64,000 bases of DNA from Pestalotiopsis fici W106-1 (GCF_000516985.1 NW_006917092.1:822619-886618); one strand, 5' to 3'; positions 1 to 11,862 are shown, counted from the first letter of the stretch. Translations and numbers: made by a program. Notes: a model not told the origin generated them from the letters alone.

Positions 1-2303
1 CAACAACAGACGTCTGCGCCCTCTTGCCCAGCGGACTGCCCCGGCAAGCTCCTGGCTTCGTAGAGGTTGGCGGCGTCCGCACCGCTTTCTCCATGCCAGA
101 GGTTGTCTCCATCGGTCTGGGTGGTGGCAGCAAGGTTGACCTGCGCGAAAAAGATGTCACTGTAGGTCCCGGGTCGGTCGGACACCGGATTCAGGAAGAG
201 GCAAAAATATTTGGAGGTTCAACGGTGACAGCCACAGATATCATCGTCGCCATGGGCAAAGCTCAACTCGGCGACCCAAGCCTGGTTCAAGACATTGCGT
301 CCAGTACGGTCGATGGCGCATATCAAAGCATCAAAAAGGGTTTAGAGAGCGTGATTGAGAAAATGCGCGTATCTTCAGCGCCAGTGCATATTCTCCTCGT
401 GGGCGGTGGTTCCCTGCTCGTCACGGGCGACTTGGATGGGGTAGAAAAGTGCATCCGCCCAATCCACCAAGGCGCAGCCAATGCAGTAGGCGCTGCCATT
501 GCCAAGGTTTCGGGAGAAGTCGACACGATCGAGCTTGTAGGTGGCAAGGACGAAAAGGCCATTGTGGACAAGGTGCGACAACAAGCCATTGACGAGGCCA
601 TGGCCAAGGGGGCGAGACGCGATGATGTCGAGGTTGTCGAGATCATCAAGACGCCACTTCAATATGTGACCAATGGTGCCATGCGAATTCAAGTCCGCGC
701 AATTGGGTCCTTGGCCATTCCAGATACACTCCCGTCGCTTCTACCTACCTCGACTCTGGTCAATGGCGCAGAAAACGATGAAGAAGACTCGAGTCCAAAG
801 ATTAGTGTCCCAGATGCTCTGGAGCCCACCATCAAACCTTCTCTCAAGGTAGATCTTGCTACATACCGCCCAGATGTCCGCAATGGAATTTGGTATATAT
901 CCGAGGTTGACCTGGAAATGATCTCTACCGGTTGCGGCATCCTTGGTACCGGCGGCGGTGGGCCTACCCACCACGAGTTTTTGAAGAGCCTCAGTACTTT
1001 GCGCACGACTAGCGCAGGCAAGATGAGGGTTATATCTCCAAAATCACTCAAGGATACAGATATTGTCAGTTTCGGGTCGTGGTACGGCAGCCCGAGCGTG
1101 ATCAATGAGCGTATCGCAGGAGGCGGCGAGATCATTGGTGGTATCAAAGCCGCCAACAAGATACTTGGCAACGAAAGTTTTGATGCACTCTTGTTGGATG
1201 AAATGTATGTTTACAATTTGCATTTTCGATGATGGATGAAGGCTGACAATCGTCACAGCGGCGGCGGTAATGGACTGAGCATTTTCCCTCCGGCCGTGCA
1301 CTTTGACGTTCCCATTGTGGACGGTGATGCCATGGGAAGAGCCTATCCAACCATGTACCATGGTAAGTTGATTATCATCCCATGCCCTCCAAACAGACTG
1401 GAATATTAACGTTCATTTTTCAGCGACATTCAGTGTCTATGGACACAGCATGACTCCTTGCGTTCTCTCAGACGCCCGTGGTAACGTATCAGCAGTCATG
1501 GTAAGTATTCCCAAGTCTGATGTAGATTATCCGTGAAAGAGTTCCCAAACTGACTAGTCTAGCATGCGGACACACCCACACGGCTCGAAAGCATACTGCG
1601 CACTACGGCAATCGAGCTCGGCCTGGGCTGTGCTGTATGTGCGAATCCTCTTGCCGGCTCCGTCATCAAGGAATATGGAGTACCGAATACGCTGTCGCAA
1701 GCTTGGTTCCTAGGCAAAGCTGTACATCTTGCCCGAAGGCAAAAGGTGGACCATGTCGATGCTATCGTGAGTTGGAATTCCTTGGCAACTTTGAAATTCA
1801 TGGCTAACAATCAAAATCAGTTTGCTGAGACCCCGGGAAAGCTACTTTACCGTGGAAAGATTGTGGACGTGCAGCGGTACATTGGAGGAGGCTACACGAT
1901 GGGAGTCGTTGTTATAGCGCCCGCAGAGGACGAAGACGTGAAGCGTCACGGGAAAGTACAGCCAATGCGGGATCACCACATGAGGATTCCGTTCCAAAAC
2001 GAGTACCTATACGCAGCACTGTCGCCAGACGGTTCCGAGGATGGCCAGGAGGTCGTTTGCACTGTGCCGGATCTGATATCGATCCTTGGCCAAGATGGTG
2101 AGGCTATCGGCTCCCAGGATCTACGCTATGGATTACGGGTAGACGTGATTGCGCTGCCTGCTCATCCGCTGTGGAAGAGCGAGGCCGGCTTAAAGGTCGG
2201 TGGTCCTGAAGGGTTTGGGCTTGATATGCCATTCGTCGGAGTTGATCAGAGCTTTTCCGAGGTGAGAAGTGTCATAGATGAGTACAATGTCAATCAGGTA
2301 TGA
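1..2303 (+). CDS. Hydantoinase/oxoprolinase-DUF917 fusion protein, 5' truncated by window edge
   Basis: The reading frame is already open at the window edge, so the N-terminus is missing. Exons are 1-1204, 1259-1362, 1424-1500, 1563-1766 and 1821-2303; phases agree at all four introns and about 689 residues are visible. The first part is the end of a hydantoinase A/oxoprolinase ATPase-like domain, with TTD near the edge, FVEVGGVRTAFSMPEV and the glycine-rich HILLVGGGS. After a linker of about 50 residues comes a DUF917 (S-methyl-thiohydantoin desulfurase-type) domain beginning near GCGILGTGGGG and continuing through exons 2-5. Known members act on hydantoin- or oxoproline-like cyclic amides in the cytosol; the substrate here is unknown. 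The combination of both domains in one chain is common in fungi. The family call is firm, the reaction is inference. Confidence 0.88.
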
Positions 2304-3120
2304 GCGCGTTCATTGAGAAATAAATGAATAATTTTCAAGGACAAGACCGTCATTCCTTATCGTTTGCACTGAACAGCTTCTACTTGCTCCGCCATCGCGA
2401 ATAGCTTCGCCTTGATGTAGTAAATCAAGGAAATACCGAGGCAGAGGATATACGTAACAACACACCAATATTGACGTTGCACAAAATTTGGGATGGAGAA
2501 TATGAGTGAGACTTATTCCTAGCGAGCTAGCGAGGGCAAAATCATCTGCCGAATGTCGCTATCATGAAAAGTTGCTTTTTTTGTGCAAATCATGGTGTTG
2601 AGGAGGTCATGAGAACCTTGCTCCTGCAGCAGGCTCGATAAGCCTTTGGGGTAGTTAAAAACCAGGCCAATGATCGATTGCCATTTCAATGAGTGCAACC
2701 TGAACTCTGCTCGTCAGGCACTGAGTAGAAGAAGGAAGTGTTTTGTGTGTCGCATCTCGGGAATTCATGATAAGGAACACGTGGGGTTGGGAAATGTGTG
2801 CCTATTTCCTGAGTGCATCAAATTTCTTTTTGCTTGATTGGTGTTGTTGAGATAATGGCACAGTCGTCGGCCAGCGAGCAGATCATTAGCTGGGGCCTTG
2901 GATGTGAGTACAGCGGGTAGGATGCAGTTAGCTGACCTGCGTTAGGCACCCCACTGCAGCTTCACCCGCTGGTTGTCGTCTAGCGGCAAAGGGACCGTCG
3001 ACAACCCTCTACATTACAGCTAAGCTAAATTCGTGTCTCGGATTTTTGCTCGACGGCTTTTCCTGCACATTCATATTGAGTTATTCCGCAATCAATTTGA
3101 GCTTGACCTGTCGGGGAAAC
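2304..3120. other. Intergenic region upstream of the DUF2786 gene
   Basis: No supported gene. It holds the 3' flank of the hydantoinase gene (AT-rich, AATAAATGAATAA-like signals just after the stop) and the promoter of the next gene. An exact 8-bp inverted repeat, GGTTGTCG at 2971-2978 and CGACAACC at 2999-3006, lies about 115 bp before the chosen start codon. Confidence 0.6.
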
Positions 3121-4491
3121 ATGGAGACTCCCAGCATAAATGGACGCATGCTTGAGGATATTGAAGATGAAGATCAATCTCTTCCCCGCAAACGCCGCAC
3201 CCGTCGCTCTGGCGCTCTGCCCAAGAAGCTCCCCGCCCCTCTGTATAAAGCGACGGTGAAGGAGCTAGCAGACAAGGTGCGAACAAAGTCTTCTTCCACT
3301 GCCAACATTGACAAAGCCATTACGGAGCGGATCAAAAAGTGCCTGGAGCGCGCAAACCATCCAAACACACCCGAGGCAGAGGCCAAGACAGCTTTGCATC
3401 TAGCATCACGATGGATGGCACAAAACAATGTAACGCAGGCCGAACTCCTCGCTCATGAGGCACCCGAGCAGCAAAAGCAATATGCCGGGCAAAGCATCGT
3501 CGCAATCATTCGCCTCGACGGCGACAAGTACAAGTCCGTGAGACAACAAAGCTACGTCGGCGCTCTAATGAGCGCCATGAATACCTTTTTCGACTGTAAA
3601 TCTTACACGACAATGGGGCGCTCGTCCTTGCATCTGACATTCTACGGCATTGCGGAAAACACGGTAGCCGCGGCCATGGCCTTTGAAATGGTGTACAACT
3701 CCATTGCCGAGTGGGCTAGACCATACAAGGGCGTGGCTAGCAAGAACAGTTATGCCCACGGTTTCTGCAATGAGCTACTCAGACTCGCCGTCAAGGAGAA
3801 GAATGATGAGATGATGCAAGCCCGGAAAGCTGAATCCGATGCTACTGCTGCTCGGGCCAGGGAAGAGGAGAACGAGAGGCTGAGACAGCTATCCCGGCTA
3901 GCTCCCGGTAGAGAAGACCGCACTGGGGCCCTTTCCGACTCCGAGCCACCAACGGTCAAGGCCGAACACGGTGACACGACAGATGAGTCGGATGACGAAC
4001 GTGATTGTTCCGAGGTCAAGCTGCCCACCACAGAGGCGGACACGGACTCGGATGACTTCCTGGAACCGGACTTTGATGACACGGACGAGAAGCCACTGGG
4101 TGCCTTCGATGACCTCGAGGTGGAAATCAAGAAATCAGTTAAGATTGAACGGTCACCTTCAGTGGTATTCTTGGGTGAAAAATGTGTTGCGCCAGATTTT
4201 GTTTCACCTGGCAAGACCAAAGATGGTATACTTGAAACGGACGACGCTGAGCCAGAGTCCAAGTGGGCTTCCCACAGTCAACTCGTGACTTTCCGCAAGA
4301 CGGCACTCCAGATTGCAGATGACTACTTGCAAGACCAGGATCTTAAGCTTCGCAAGAAATCAGCACAAACTTCGATCAAGGATCGGGCCGCATACAATCA
4401 GGGGAAGGAAGACAGCAAAAAGGTTGACGTGCATAGGAAAAGAATAACAGAAGGAAAAGAATGGCAGGATCAATCTTCGTTGGCGGGTTAG
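3121..4491 (+). CDS. DUF2786 domain protein with acidic C-terminal region
   Basis: Single-exon gene, 456 residues from the ATG at 3121. An in-frame ATG at 3046 would add 25 hydrophobic residues that look unlike the family, and the 3121 ATG has A at -3, so I prefer it. Residues about 1-30 are basic (PRKRRTRRSG), like a nuclear signal. A DUF2786-type segment follows around residues 65-100 (ERIKKCLERANHPNTPEAEA), then a companion domain to about residue 225. Residues about 240-340 are charged and very rich in Asp/Glu/Ser. The C-terminus is Lys-rich. Proteins of this type are widespread and uncharacterised in moulds. A nuclear or chromatin role is inference from the basic and acidic segments only. 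Confidence 0.82.
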   Translation: METPSINGRMLEDIEDEDQSLPRKRRTRRSGALPKKLPAPLYKATVKELADKVRTKSSSTANIDKAITERIKKCLERANHPNTPEAEAKTALHLASRWMAQNNVTQAELLAHEAPEQQKQYAGQSIVAIIRLDGDKYKSVRQQSYVGALMSAMNTFFDCKSYTTMGRSSLHLTFYGIAENTVAAAMAFEMVYNSIAEWARPYKGVASKNSYAHGFCNELLRLAVKEKNDEMMQARKAESDATAARAREEENERLRQLSRLAPGREDRTGALSDSEPPTVKAEHGDTTDESDDERDCSEVKLPTTEADTDSDDFLEPDFDDTDEKPLGAFDDLEVEIKKSVKIERSPSVVFLGEKCVAPDFVSPGKTKDGILETDDAEPESKWASHSQLVTFRKTALQIADDYLQDQDLKLRKKSAQTSIKDRAAYNQGKEDSKKVDVHRKRITEGKEWQDQSSLAG

Positions 4492-4942
4492 AGTAACTCC
4501 CCGTCTCATTTTCTTCTCTCCCTTTTCGGTTTTCCGGCCGTCAATGTTACACTTTCCATTTGGTATGAAAAGTCGCAGTAGATAGACCTGCGTGTATTGA
4601 CTGCTCAGCAAGGCTTGGGCTGTGAGGTTGGTAGCGAAATGGTTTCCAGTTCGGTCATAGGCTTAATTGAAGTGCGCAGAATTTACACCATGGTTTTCAT
4701 GGCCGGCACTATCATCAAACTCTGCCCCTCCCCATACATCTTGCATTTGATGCCAGTAGCGCCTGTCGGAAACAAAAGCGTTCGGTTTTGTTCTCGCAGC
4801 AGTGAAATGCCTGCTGGCACGAGACCGAGAGGTGTCAACACAGACTGATTGAGAGGAGCCACATAGATGTCGAAGCGCTTGGCACTAGACAAATTGCTAT
4901 TTGCTACCGTTCATCAACTCATGATCTCATCAGTCACTACGC
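4492..4942. other. Convergent intergenic spacer
   Basis: Lies between the DUF2786 gene (+) and the UstYa-like gene (-), so it holds two 3' ends. Short open frames here have no recognisable features and no splice context. Confidence 0.55.
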
Positions 4943-5707
4943 TCAAGATGACTCCGTTGATGCACTATACAAAGCCTCCCAGTCTCTGCACTCTCGCTTG
5001 ATCATCCCATCAATCACTCCCTTTCCCTGAAAGGTTATCGAAGGCGGCTCAAGTGTCGCATCCGCATTGCAAAGAATGGCCTAATCAACATCATAAGCAT
5101 TGAGATTGACCTGGAAAATCATGGAAAGAAAATAAAAGACAAAGTTGCAAAAGCTCACCTGACGCAAATAGTCAAAACAGTGCAGCCAATGATCCGGCTC
5201 CGCTTCCGGGTCATGGAGACCATGCGAACCCCCCATAGCCGCCCTGCGAGAAGAATGCGACGACGACGACGACGACATGCCGGCCTCGGCCGCGGCAAGC
5301 CTCTCGGTCAAGCTCTGGACGGCCTCGCGCATCATGCCCAGACAGTGCAGCTGATGAAACATGGAGATTCCGTTCTTGCGCTCGACACCATGCCTGTCGG
5401 GCCGCTTGACGAAGCCGCCGTTGGGGGTGAGCAGGTCCATCCAGAGCATGTCGTGCTCGTGGCTGAGGTTCATGTAGTTTTCATGCTCGGAAAAGATCAT
5501 TTCTCGCGTGCCCGTGACGGGTATGCTCTTGTGCGTGTCTGGCCTCGTCGGATGCTTTGAGTAGTCGAAAAAGACTGGCGCCAAGAGGCTGTAGAGTGCA
5601 AAGGTGAACATCAGTGGGAAGAGGATCCAAACCCCAATGATGTAGCATACGCTCTTGGCCCTTCGGAACACCGACGACCACGTAGATTCCGCCGCCATTT
5701 GCCTCAT
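4943..5707 (-). CDS. UstYa-like (DUF3328) membrane oxidase-family protein
   Basis: Two exons, 5159-5707 and 4943-5080, separated by a 78-bp GT-AG intron; 228 residues. The second exon is not part of the longest open frame but gives the expected family continuation. One transmembrane helix (about residues 18-45, IIGVWILFPLMFTFALYS) anchors the protein. Both family signatures are present: HQLHC in FHQLHCLGMMR and HWLHC in HWLHCFDYLRQ, the latter continuing into ILCNADATLEP across the splice site. A Ser-rich low-complexity insert (SSSSSSHSS) from GAC repeats lies between them. UstYa proteins catalyse oxidative cyclisation or chlorination-type steps in fungal peptide and RiPP pathways such as ustiloxin and cyclochlorotine. 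No peptide precursor gene is visible nearby, so the pathway is unknown. Confidence 0.85.
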
Positions 5708-6689
5708 TTCGATCTATCTTTCCAGATATGCGTTGATGTGCAAAGTGATGAAGCGCGATGGTATTTGGCGTTTGGAGAAGGGACATCTTGGTCGGCCAAG
5801 GCACTCAATCAGCTGTTTGATTGAAGCTCTGCCACGGTGCCATTTTCCCGTCCCTGGGTATTGCTAGATGCGACCTTCCCTTTTCGGCTCAGCTGGAAGA
5901 AATGCGTCGCCACTCTGGTCCCACTGCCAAGATACTGTCCAAATAGGGAAGTAGGACCAGAAAAGATTGATTCGTCAACATGAGTTGTGGCTTGTGCCGT
6001 CGAGTGTATTTATAAACAGTCAAGGTGCCTTGCAAGTCAGTCTATCTTATGTGATACCTTGCGCCATCAGTCGCAATATAGAATACTTACTAGGACGTCT
6101 GCGAATTCGCGTCGAGTATAATCTGACATTTCGGTTGGCGGATATAAACCGGACGCTAATCTTTAGCTGGTCTGCCCCTCGCTACCACTAACCAGAACTG
6201 CTGTACAGTGGATACTGAGCTGGAAGAGAGCCTGTCATATGCTATTTATCTACCTACCCAACATCATAAAATATCGTGGGACGTTTCCGACATTGGCAAT
6301 CACTTACTAGGGCTATAGTTAATCACAATCAGGTACATCTGATGAGAAAAAGAAAAGGTGAGACATGTACTCTTTATTGATCATGAAAATTTCGTATACA
6401 CTTCGTACCCAAATGTAAACACCGTCAGGCACTAAAAAAGAAAAATAGGGAAGGAAAATTACCAGCTTCACCGGTGAAGCACAAAATGTCAACCACATCT
6501 CCGACACAAAAGCCTTGTCAACAGTCAAAACACACAATGGAAAATCTAAATTTCACAGCTCGAGTCGAGACACCAAATTACTCTTTTTCGAACCAGAGCC
6601 ACATATGCATCACTGTGGCCACGGATGCTACAAAGCCAGCAAGTGCTTGAGATTCTAGTCGAAAAATAGTTGGCTGCCGGGAGTCTCAT
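5708..6689. other. Intergenic region (UstYa promoter / cutinase 3' flank)
   Basis: About 1 kb with no supported gene. The side near 5708 is the promoter of the UstYa-like gene and the side near 6690 is the 3' flank of the cutinase. I see no repeat or RNA gene. Confidence 0.5.
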
Positions 6690-7536
6690 TTAAACAGCAA
6701 TGGACTTGATGAAAGCGGCGGCAGCATTGACATCAGAGCCGTAGCCGAGATGACCGCTTGTGCTGCTGGACTTGCAGCCACCACTGGCGGCGCAGCCGTA
6801 CGATCCAGCTCCACAGACAGAATCGCCCTAGAGAAAATTGAGTAAACATATAACAATAGAAGCAAGGATTTAGATTCAAGACTTACACTGGCGCAGAAGG
6901 AATCAAAGTGAGCCGCATCGACGCCCGTGGGCAGCTGTCCGACATACGGGTCGCCAAAGGTGACGGCGCCAATGACCGACTTTCCAGCCGCCTTGATCTG
7001 CTTGGCGGCATTGTGCACAACCATGCCGCCCTGGCTGTAGCCGGTCAAGATGATCTTGGTGTCGGGGCAGCTGGACAAGACGCTCGTGGCGTCGGCGGTC
7101 ATGGCCTTGGAGCCCGGGCCCGAACCGGTCGCCTCCGAGGTGATGCCGGCCATGTCGGCGGGGTAGCTGGTACCCTGAATTTCGCGATTGTCAGTACAGG
7201 GAGTGGATGAGTATAAGAGTTCAAATGTCAACAAACCTTCATGGTGACCTGGTCCGCGCCGAGTGACGACTGGACGGCCTTCTGGAGGCCGGGACCCACG
7301 ACGGTGCCGAGGGTACCGGTCTCGGTGGTGCCGCGGGCGAAAAGCACCGTGTAGGCCGTGCAGCCGCTAGCTGCGGTAGCCGAGCTGCTGGATGCGGCAG
7401 CGTCAGCCGATCCGGTTAGGCTTGAACCGGTTGGCAGCAGCGAGGAGAGACCGGTCAGAGAGTAGTCCGGCCACACGGGGACAGCGGCCGAGAGACCGGC
7501 GAGGAAGAGAGTAGACAAGGCTTGTGTAGTCTTCAT
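6690..7536 (-). CDS. Secreted cutinase
   Basis: Three exons (7237-7536, 6887-7174, 6690-6827) joined by GT-AG introns; 241 residues, normal for the family. An N-terminal signal peptide (MKTTQALSTLFLAGLSAAVP) predicts secretion. A Ser/Ala-rich linker follows, then the alpha/beta-hydrolase core. The nucleophile elbow is GYSQGG in exon 2. Exon 3 supplies the catalytic Asp (GDSVCG) and His (SGHLGYG), so the Ser-Asp-His triad is complete, and Cys residues are in the expected positions (SGCTAY, FCAS, GDSVC). Cutinases hydrolyse ester bonds of plant cutin and other short to medium polyesters. The gene stands alone between long non-coding stretches. The family call is secure; the natural substrate is inferred. 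Confidence 0.95.
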
Positions 7537-9516
7537 GTTGGCTGAAAGAATCGTAAGGATGAAGGAAGGATGGTTATATGGACAGATAGATATGTTCCGC
7601 GAGTCAATCGCAAGCCGAAAGAAGGTAGAATCGTCAAGAAGCGAAAGTCAATGGTCAAAAATAGTTAGCGAGCGTGAAAGCGAAGGAACGAGATGTAGAC
7701 AAGAAGCGGAGCGTGAAGCTTGATGGAATTGAAGCCATGAGGAAGTGCAAGTTGCAAGTTTTAATACTTCACAATGATCCTATAGCCACCACCAAGGAGC
7801 AACTACAATCGAGCCATGAGCCTCTGTGTAACTCGTGTCGCAAACCTATACCAAATCAGGAGCAGAAAGAGAAATGGAAAGCATTGTGCTCCAGTTTGAC
7901 GGCCCAAGAAGCAAGATTCAGCAACGATAGGCCCCTTTAGCTCAGTTCTGTATACTGCCGACTAGGCCCAATGCTCGACATTTGTTTCAGAATGCAAGCC
8001 TGCTTGGCAAAGATGAAGAAGCCATGACTGACGTCGGATCATTTTTTGTTGCATGTCATAACTCTTCTTGGACATGTGCTCCGTGACGGCTGCATCAACC
8101 CCCAGGGCTCTCCGGTAGTGAATACGGGGGATTTGCACATGGCGTTGTTCACCTGTGCAGTGCCGAGCGCCGCTAGAACACGAGGCGAGCCATTTAAACT
8201 TCCAGCGTGAAAATGCGATTGGCTAGAAGGGCTCGCAAGCCAGCCGTCAAGTATATTGCAGACGACCCCGTCAGCACAAGCTTAATTTAAACCCCCGACT
8301 GATCCCGCTGTTTAGCGGCCCGAATAAGTGGGCACAGCCTAGCTGGGTGATATGATGATCACTTTTGTTTCTTTATTTTCTTTTTCTCCAGATTGGGCTG
8401 ATGAAATAGAGTATGGTTTCTCGAATTTCCATATTTACTCTTTGCCTCGACTTATACAAAATGGCCGTCTCACTCCACTGCCAAATGCATGCCATCAAAG
8501 CTGAATCTTGTGTTTATGAAACAGTAGGCTCAAAATATGGTTTGACCGCTGTAAAAGGCAAGGCTTAGCGGGAATAGGGATGTTCTACAGGCTTCTAGCC
8601 AGCCGAGGCACATCGCTAGATGGACCGCGACATCCCTGAGCACACGCTGCTCTTTTAGCTTTGCGCTCGGCCGCAAACAAAGCTCGGGGCGCACCATAAT
8701 CTGCCCTCTTCGGTACCTTTTACATTTTAGGTCGAGCGAGCAAACCTGCCATTGGTTCCTGAGATTTTCTCGATTTGATATCGCCGATGGAGACGGAGTC
8801 AAATATCCGTTCAGGGAGATCCGGATCATACAGGAAAAATCCTCTAATGGAGTGCGCAGGGCATGTCAAGGCTGGTCTAGGCACAGAGAGTCCTTTAGGC
8901 CGATTTGGTCTCTCTCGCCTTAACGGCCGAGCTCCTTAGCCACTTGATGCAAGTCCTGATCTTTACCTGACATCATATCCTGATATATTCTCATTCATAT
9001 ACTGCCCACTACTCACAGTGCTCTTGATCTGATCCCTTGTGATAATTTTGCATGGTCTTGGCTTATTGAGATGTGAACAAGACTACAGCGACCTTTCAAA
9101 CAACATGGTCGATATGTTGTTAGCAACATGGTGGTATCATCATGTAGCCATGTGAGTATCCGCGGGAAGCAGAAAGTGAAAACAATGCAGAGAATCAAGA
9201 TAAACTCGAGCAAGACAACGGCGCTGCCAATATTCCTTTATACGCCCGCTCCCACCTCGCCTTCCAGCCAGCAAGTAGCAATGCATGCACTCCACACGAA
9301 ACAACGGATATCATATGATTTATACCACCAAAGAACTATCGTATTATCTCGTCCTTCCTAAGCTAGGCACCTATCTGGGCTATTGTATTGGTTTTGTGAG
9401 TCTCACTAGCCATGGTGTTCTTTTGCTACCTTGCTTCAGCTCGAGCAAATTGATCTGTCTGCCTACATTACCCATGGTGGAAACTACTCGTTGATACCCC
9501 CAGAATGGCTGCTTTA
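7537..9516. other. Gene-poor 2-kb interval
   Basis: Contains the cutinase promoter (near 7537) and nearly 2 kb in which no open frame shows family features, codon regularity or splice context. I see no clear transposon end or RNA gene. Confidence 0.5.
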
Positions 9517-9831
9517 TCATTGTTGTTGCTGATTCGAGTAAGTGTAGTTTGGGTCGTCGTCAATGTCGTCGTAGTCAGGCATGGGATTGTAGTAATTCTC
9601 CTGGTACGTGAATTGCTCCTGTCTCTGCAGCTCAAGTTGCTCACAGGGACGGCAACGCGCTTCTACTTTGGTACGAATGGAGTTGTCTTGAACCCCGGCT
9701 GCGCAGGTTCCTGTTCTTCTTGCCGCAGAACACTTGGTGATCTTGCCGGGTCTTGCAACTCCCAACCAACGATCCTCGCCGTCGTGTTCAGCATAGGTGC
9801 AAAAGTCCTGGAGGACCTGTTGTCTACACAT
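9517..9831 (-). CDS. Small cysteine-rich protein, family copy A
   Basis: A 104-residue protein starting at the ATG at 9831 (MCRQQV). It is paralogous to the genes at 10933-11232, 12334-12630 and 34977-35435: they share Met-Cys at the start, a second Cys about 8-9 residues later, a C-x(6-8)-C pair in the middle and a terminal C-x2-C (CRPC here). The C-terminal third is rich in Asp/Asn/Tyr/Gln and ends in NYTYSNQQQQ. There is no signal peptide, so this is not a classical secreted effector. An apparent 5' UTR intron ends in CAG just before the start (CTCAGACTCTTGGCAGCCATG), as in the other copies. The paired cysteines suggest metal binding, which is inference. I do not recognise the family by name. 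Confidence 0.65.
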   Translation of the reverse strand: MCRQQVLQDFCTYAEHDGEDRWLGVARPGKITKCSAARRTGTCAAGVQDNSIRTKVEARCRPCEQLELQRQEQFTYQENYYNPMPDYDDIDDDPNYTYSNQQQQ

Positions 9832-10932
9832 GGCTGCCAAGAGTCTGAGAGCTACAGGAAGTGATCAGTTGACGGTGTGAAAGCTTATTGAGAGTTGGAA
9901 ATACCTTGACGAATGTTGAGATGTATCGATAGATGTGCTGGTGCTCCACAACTTTGGTTTCTTGAGGCCTCGGGTTGCCCTAATGAGTGTCCTGGAGTGA
10001 ACAGATAGGCATAATTTAAATGCAGGGGTCTCAAGATGCAAGATTTCTGCTTTTGTAACTGTTGAAATATGATGAATGTGATTAAAATATTCCCGCCGCA
10101 AAGAAGATCTAATCACAAAAATATTTGCACAACCAGTAATGAAGTTAATAACTTTATCATTGTATTGAAAACCAGCAGAATATCAGTGCAAGATGGACCA
10201 TAAGTGAATAACGTAACGTGGTAGGCGGCGACCACATGATTAACTCACACAATTTTGTGCAGTAACATCGAGCTTTGTATTCAACCCACTGTTATTGGAT
10301 GAAGGTCTCGCAGTTGCCATGTGGCTGGCTTGATACCAGTTCATCATCTCGCTCGAGCATTGATCACTGGCTGCCTTACAATCCAGTTATCTGTTCCGAT
10401 TTCGCACTGTGGAATAAGGCAAATGAAACCCTTTTCCCAATCCATACTTAGGGCCAGGCCGACTGATACAAAATAAAGCCAAGAGCCGCCCTGAATCACC
10501 ATAATTGATTATCTGCCTACGAACAATACTTGTGTACATATCATGCACAGATTGAAGCCGTCTTGTATCCAATAGCTGCAGAAAAGACGTATTCTGATCA
10601 AAAGCTCGACACTGAAGACGATGATTACGATTTATGGTGGAATACGGGGTCAATTTTCTGATTACAGAAATGTGACTGATAACAAGGTATTGGCAAGGCC
10701 AAGCTTCGGCTTATCACAACAGGAGCCAATCTCTCGAGACGTCCGGGCAATCTACCATGGTGATAATGTCTCTGTATTAAGCTTGATAAGCATCTCTAGC
10801 TGTGTCACTATTTTTGTGATCTTGCTGAAGTTCCGGCCAAGTGTTTTCTCTCCGTAGCTTTATCCCAAAGGGCTTACAAAGTAGCCACTTGCCTTTGCCG
10901 GAATAAATGCTCGATCAACGGCGAGGGTCGAT
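9832..10932. other. Intergenic region between Cys-rich copies A and B
   Basis: Holds the likely upstream exon and promoter of copy A (9832 to about 10250) and the 3' flank of copy B. The 3' part (from about 10790) is the start of the segment duplicated around copy C. No other gene is supported. Confidence 0.5.
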
Positions 10933-11710
10933 CTAGTAGGTGTAATTATTGCCAAATCCATAATTGGGGTCTTGTGCCCAATAGTCAAACATGTACTCTT
11001 GCTGTCTTCTTTCCGATTCTGCTTGTTGTGCCTTGCAAGGGTCGCAAATCTTGGATACTTTAACGGGATTCTTGGTATCATCCTTGATATTACCACAAGC
11101 TCTGTCGCCTCTGCCATTTTTGCAAATCTTCAGGGGTTCATTTCTGTTACGTAGGAATGCTCCCCACCAACGATTATCCTGGTCGTGGAAATCGGAGCCG
11201 CAGTGATGCTGCTTTACCGATCGGAGACACATGGCTGCAAAGGTCTGAAAGCAGTCAGAAATGGCTACTTTTAGTCGTTCGATATTTGTCTAGGGATTAG
11301 ATTACTTTGATAAGTTTGCTGATGTAGAGAAGTGAAGTCGAAGTTGATTTACGGTAGCTATGCGGGTTCGCTTTGCTCAGGCTTAAGGTTGTGCTGTACA
11401 GGTGTATAGTAGTTAAGCATAGGGGAGTAGGTTTTGGAATCAAGGCTTTTCGAATGAACTTGTTGTTTTATACAATTTTGAATAGCATGGTTGTTATTCA
11501 CATCACTTAGTGTCAATGACATAGAAAGTTGACCGAATAAATAATATACGCATTTGGCCATGAAGTGGCTGACCCTTCCAGGGCTATGAAATTGAGACCG
11601 GAGTGTTACATAATAAGATCTGTTATGGGGGGCGCAATGAAATAAGAGCGAGTATACAGGCCTTGATTCAGAGCATCTTGCATTTAATCATGAAGCTGCT
11701 CCATAGAGTC
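10790..11710. repeat. Diverged tandem duplication, unit 1 (carries copy B)
   Basis: Sequence downstream of copy B (for example TTTTTGTGATCTTGCTGA and TGTTTTCTCTCCGTAGCTTT), the gene itself and the upstream stretch around 11600-11690 (ACATAATAAGATCTGTT, AGCATCTTGCA) all have counterparts in the same order around copy C at 12190-13085. The duplication therefore covers gene plus flanks. Divergence is high and limits are approximate. Confidence 0.6.
10933..11232 (-). CDS. Small cysteine-rich protein, family copy B
   Basis: A 99-residue protein starting at MCLRSVKQHHCGSD. It shares with copy C the pattern M-C-x8-C, a Trp-Gly segment (RWWGAF / GYWGTK), a middle Cys pair (KICKNGRGDRACG), C-x2-C (KICDPC) and the ending GNNYTY (copy C: GNNYTH). 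It has no signal peptide or membrane segment. Upstream, CTTATCAAAGTAATC resembles a donor and TTTCAGACCTTTGCAGCC an acceptor directly before the ATG, so a 5' UTR intron is likely. Function is unknown. Conservation of Cys positions among diverged copies suggests the proteins are or were under selection. Confidence 0.68.
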   Translation of the reverse strand: MCLRSVKQHHCGSDFHDQDNRWWGAFLRNRNEPLKICKNGRGDRACGNIKDDTKNPVKVSKICDPCKAQQAESERRQQEYMFDYWAQDPNYGFGNNYTY

Positions 11711-11717
11711 GAAATGT

Positions 11718-11862
11718 GATACGACCAGTATCTGAAATAAAGAGTAAAATTAAAGATGGTCTACATCTACGAAAATAATGTTTGAACGAACAGACTTAAT
11801 CAACCTTTCCCATTGTGTCACCCGAAGGGTGCCACATAACCAGCCACACTGTGGCGCATCAA
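11718..11862. repeat. 145-bp dispersed repeat, copy 1
   Basis: Matches 36286-36430 along its whole length, including the exact shared run GATGGTCTACATCTACGAAAA and the stem-forming GGGTGCCACA...TGTGGCGCA. Both copies lie 0.5-0.9 kb upstream of a small Cys-rich gene (copies B and D). Similarity stops abruptly after GGCGCAYCAA. Confidence 0.75.

Noticed and set aside
7930..7960. tRNA-like words (CCCCTTTAGCTCAGT)
   Set aside because: No matching acceptor strand, T-loop or anticodon stem follows.
8530..8829. 99-codon minus-strand open frame in the 2-kb gene-poor interval
   Set aside because: Nothing recognisable. Would need transcript support.
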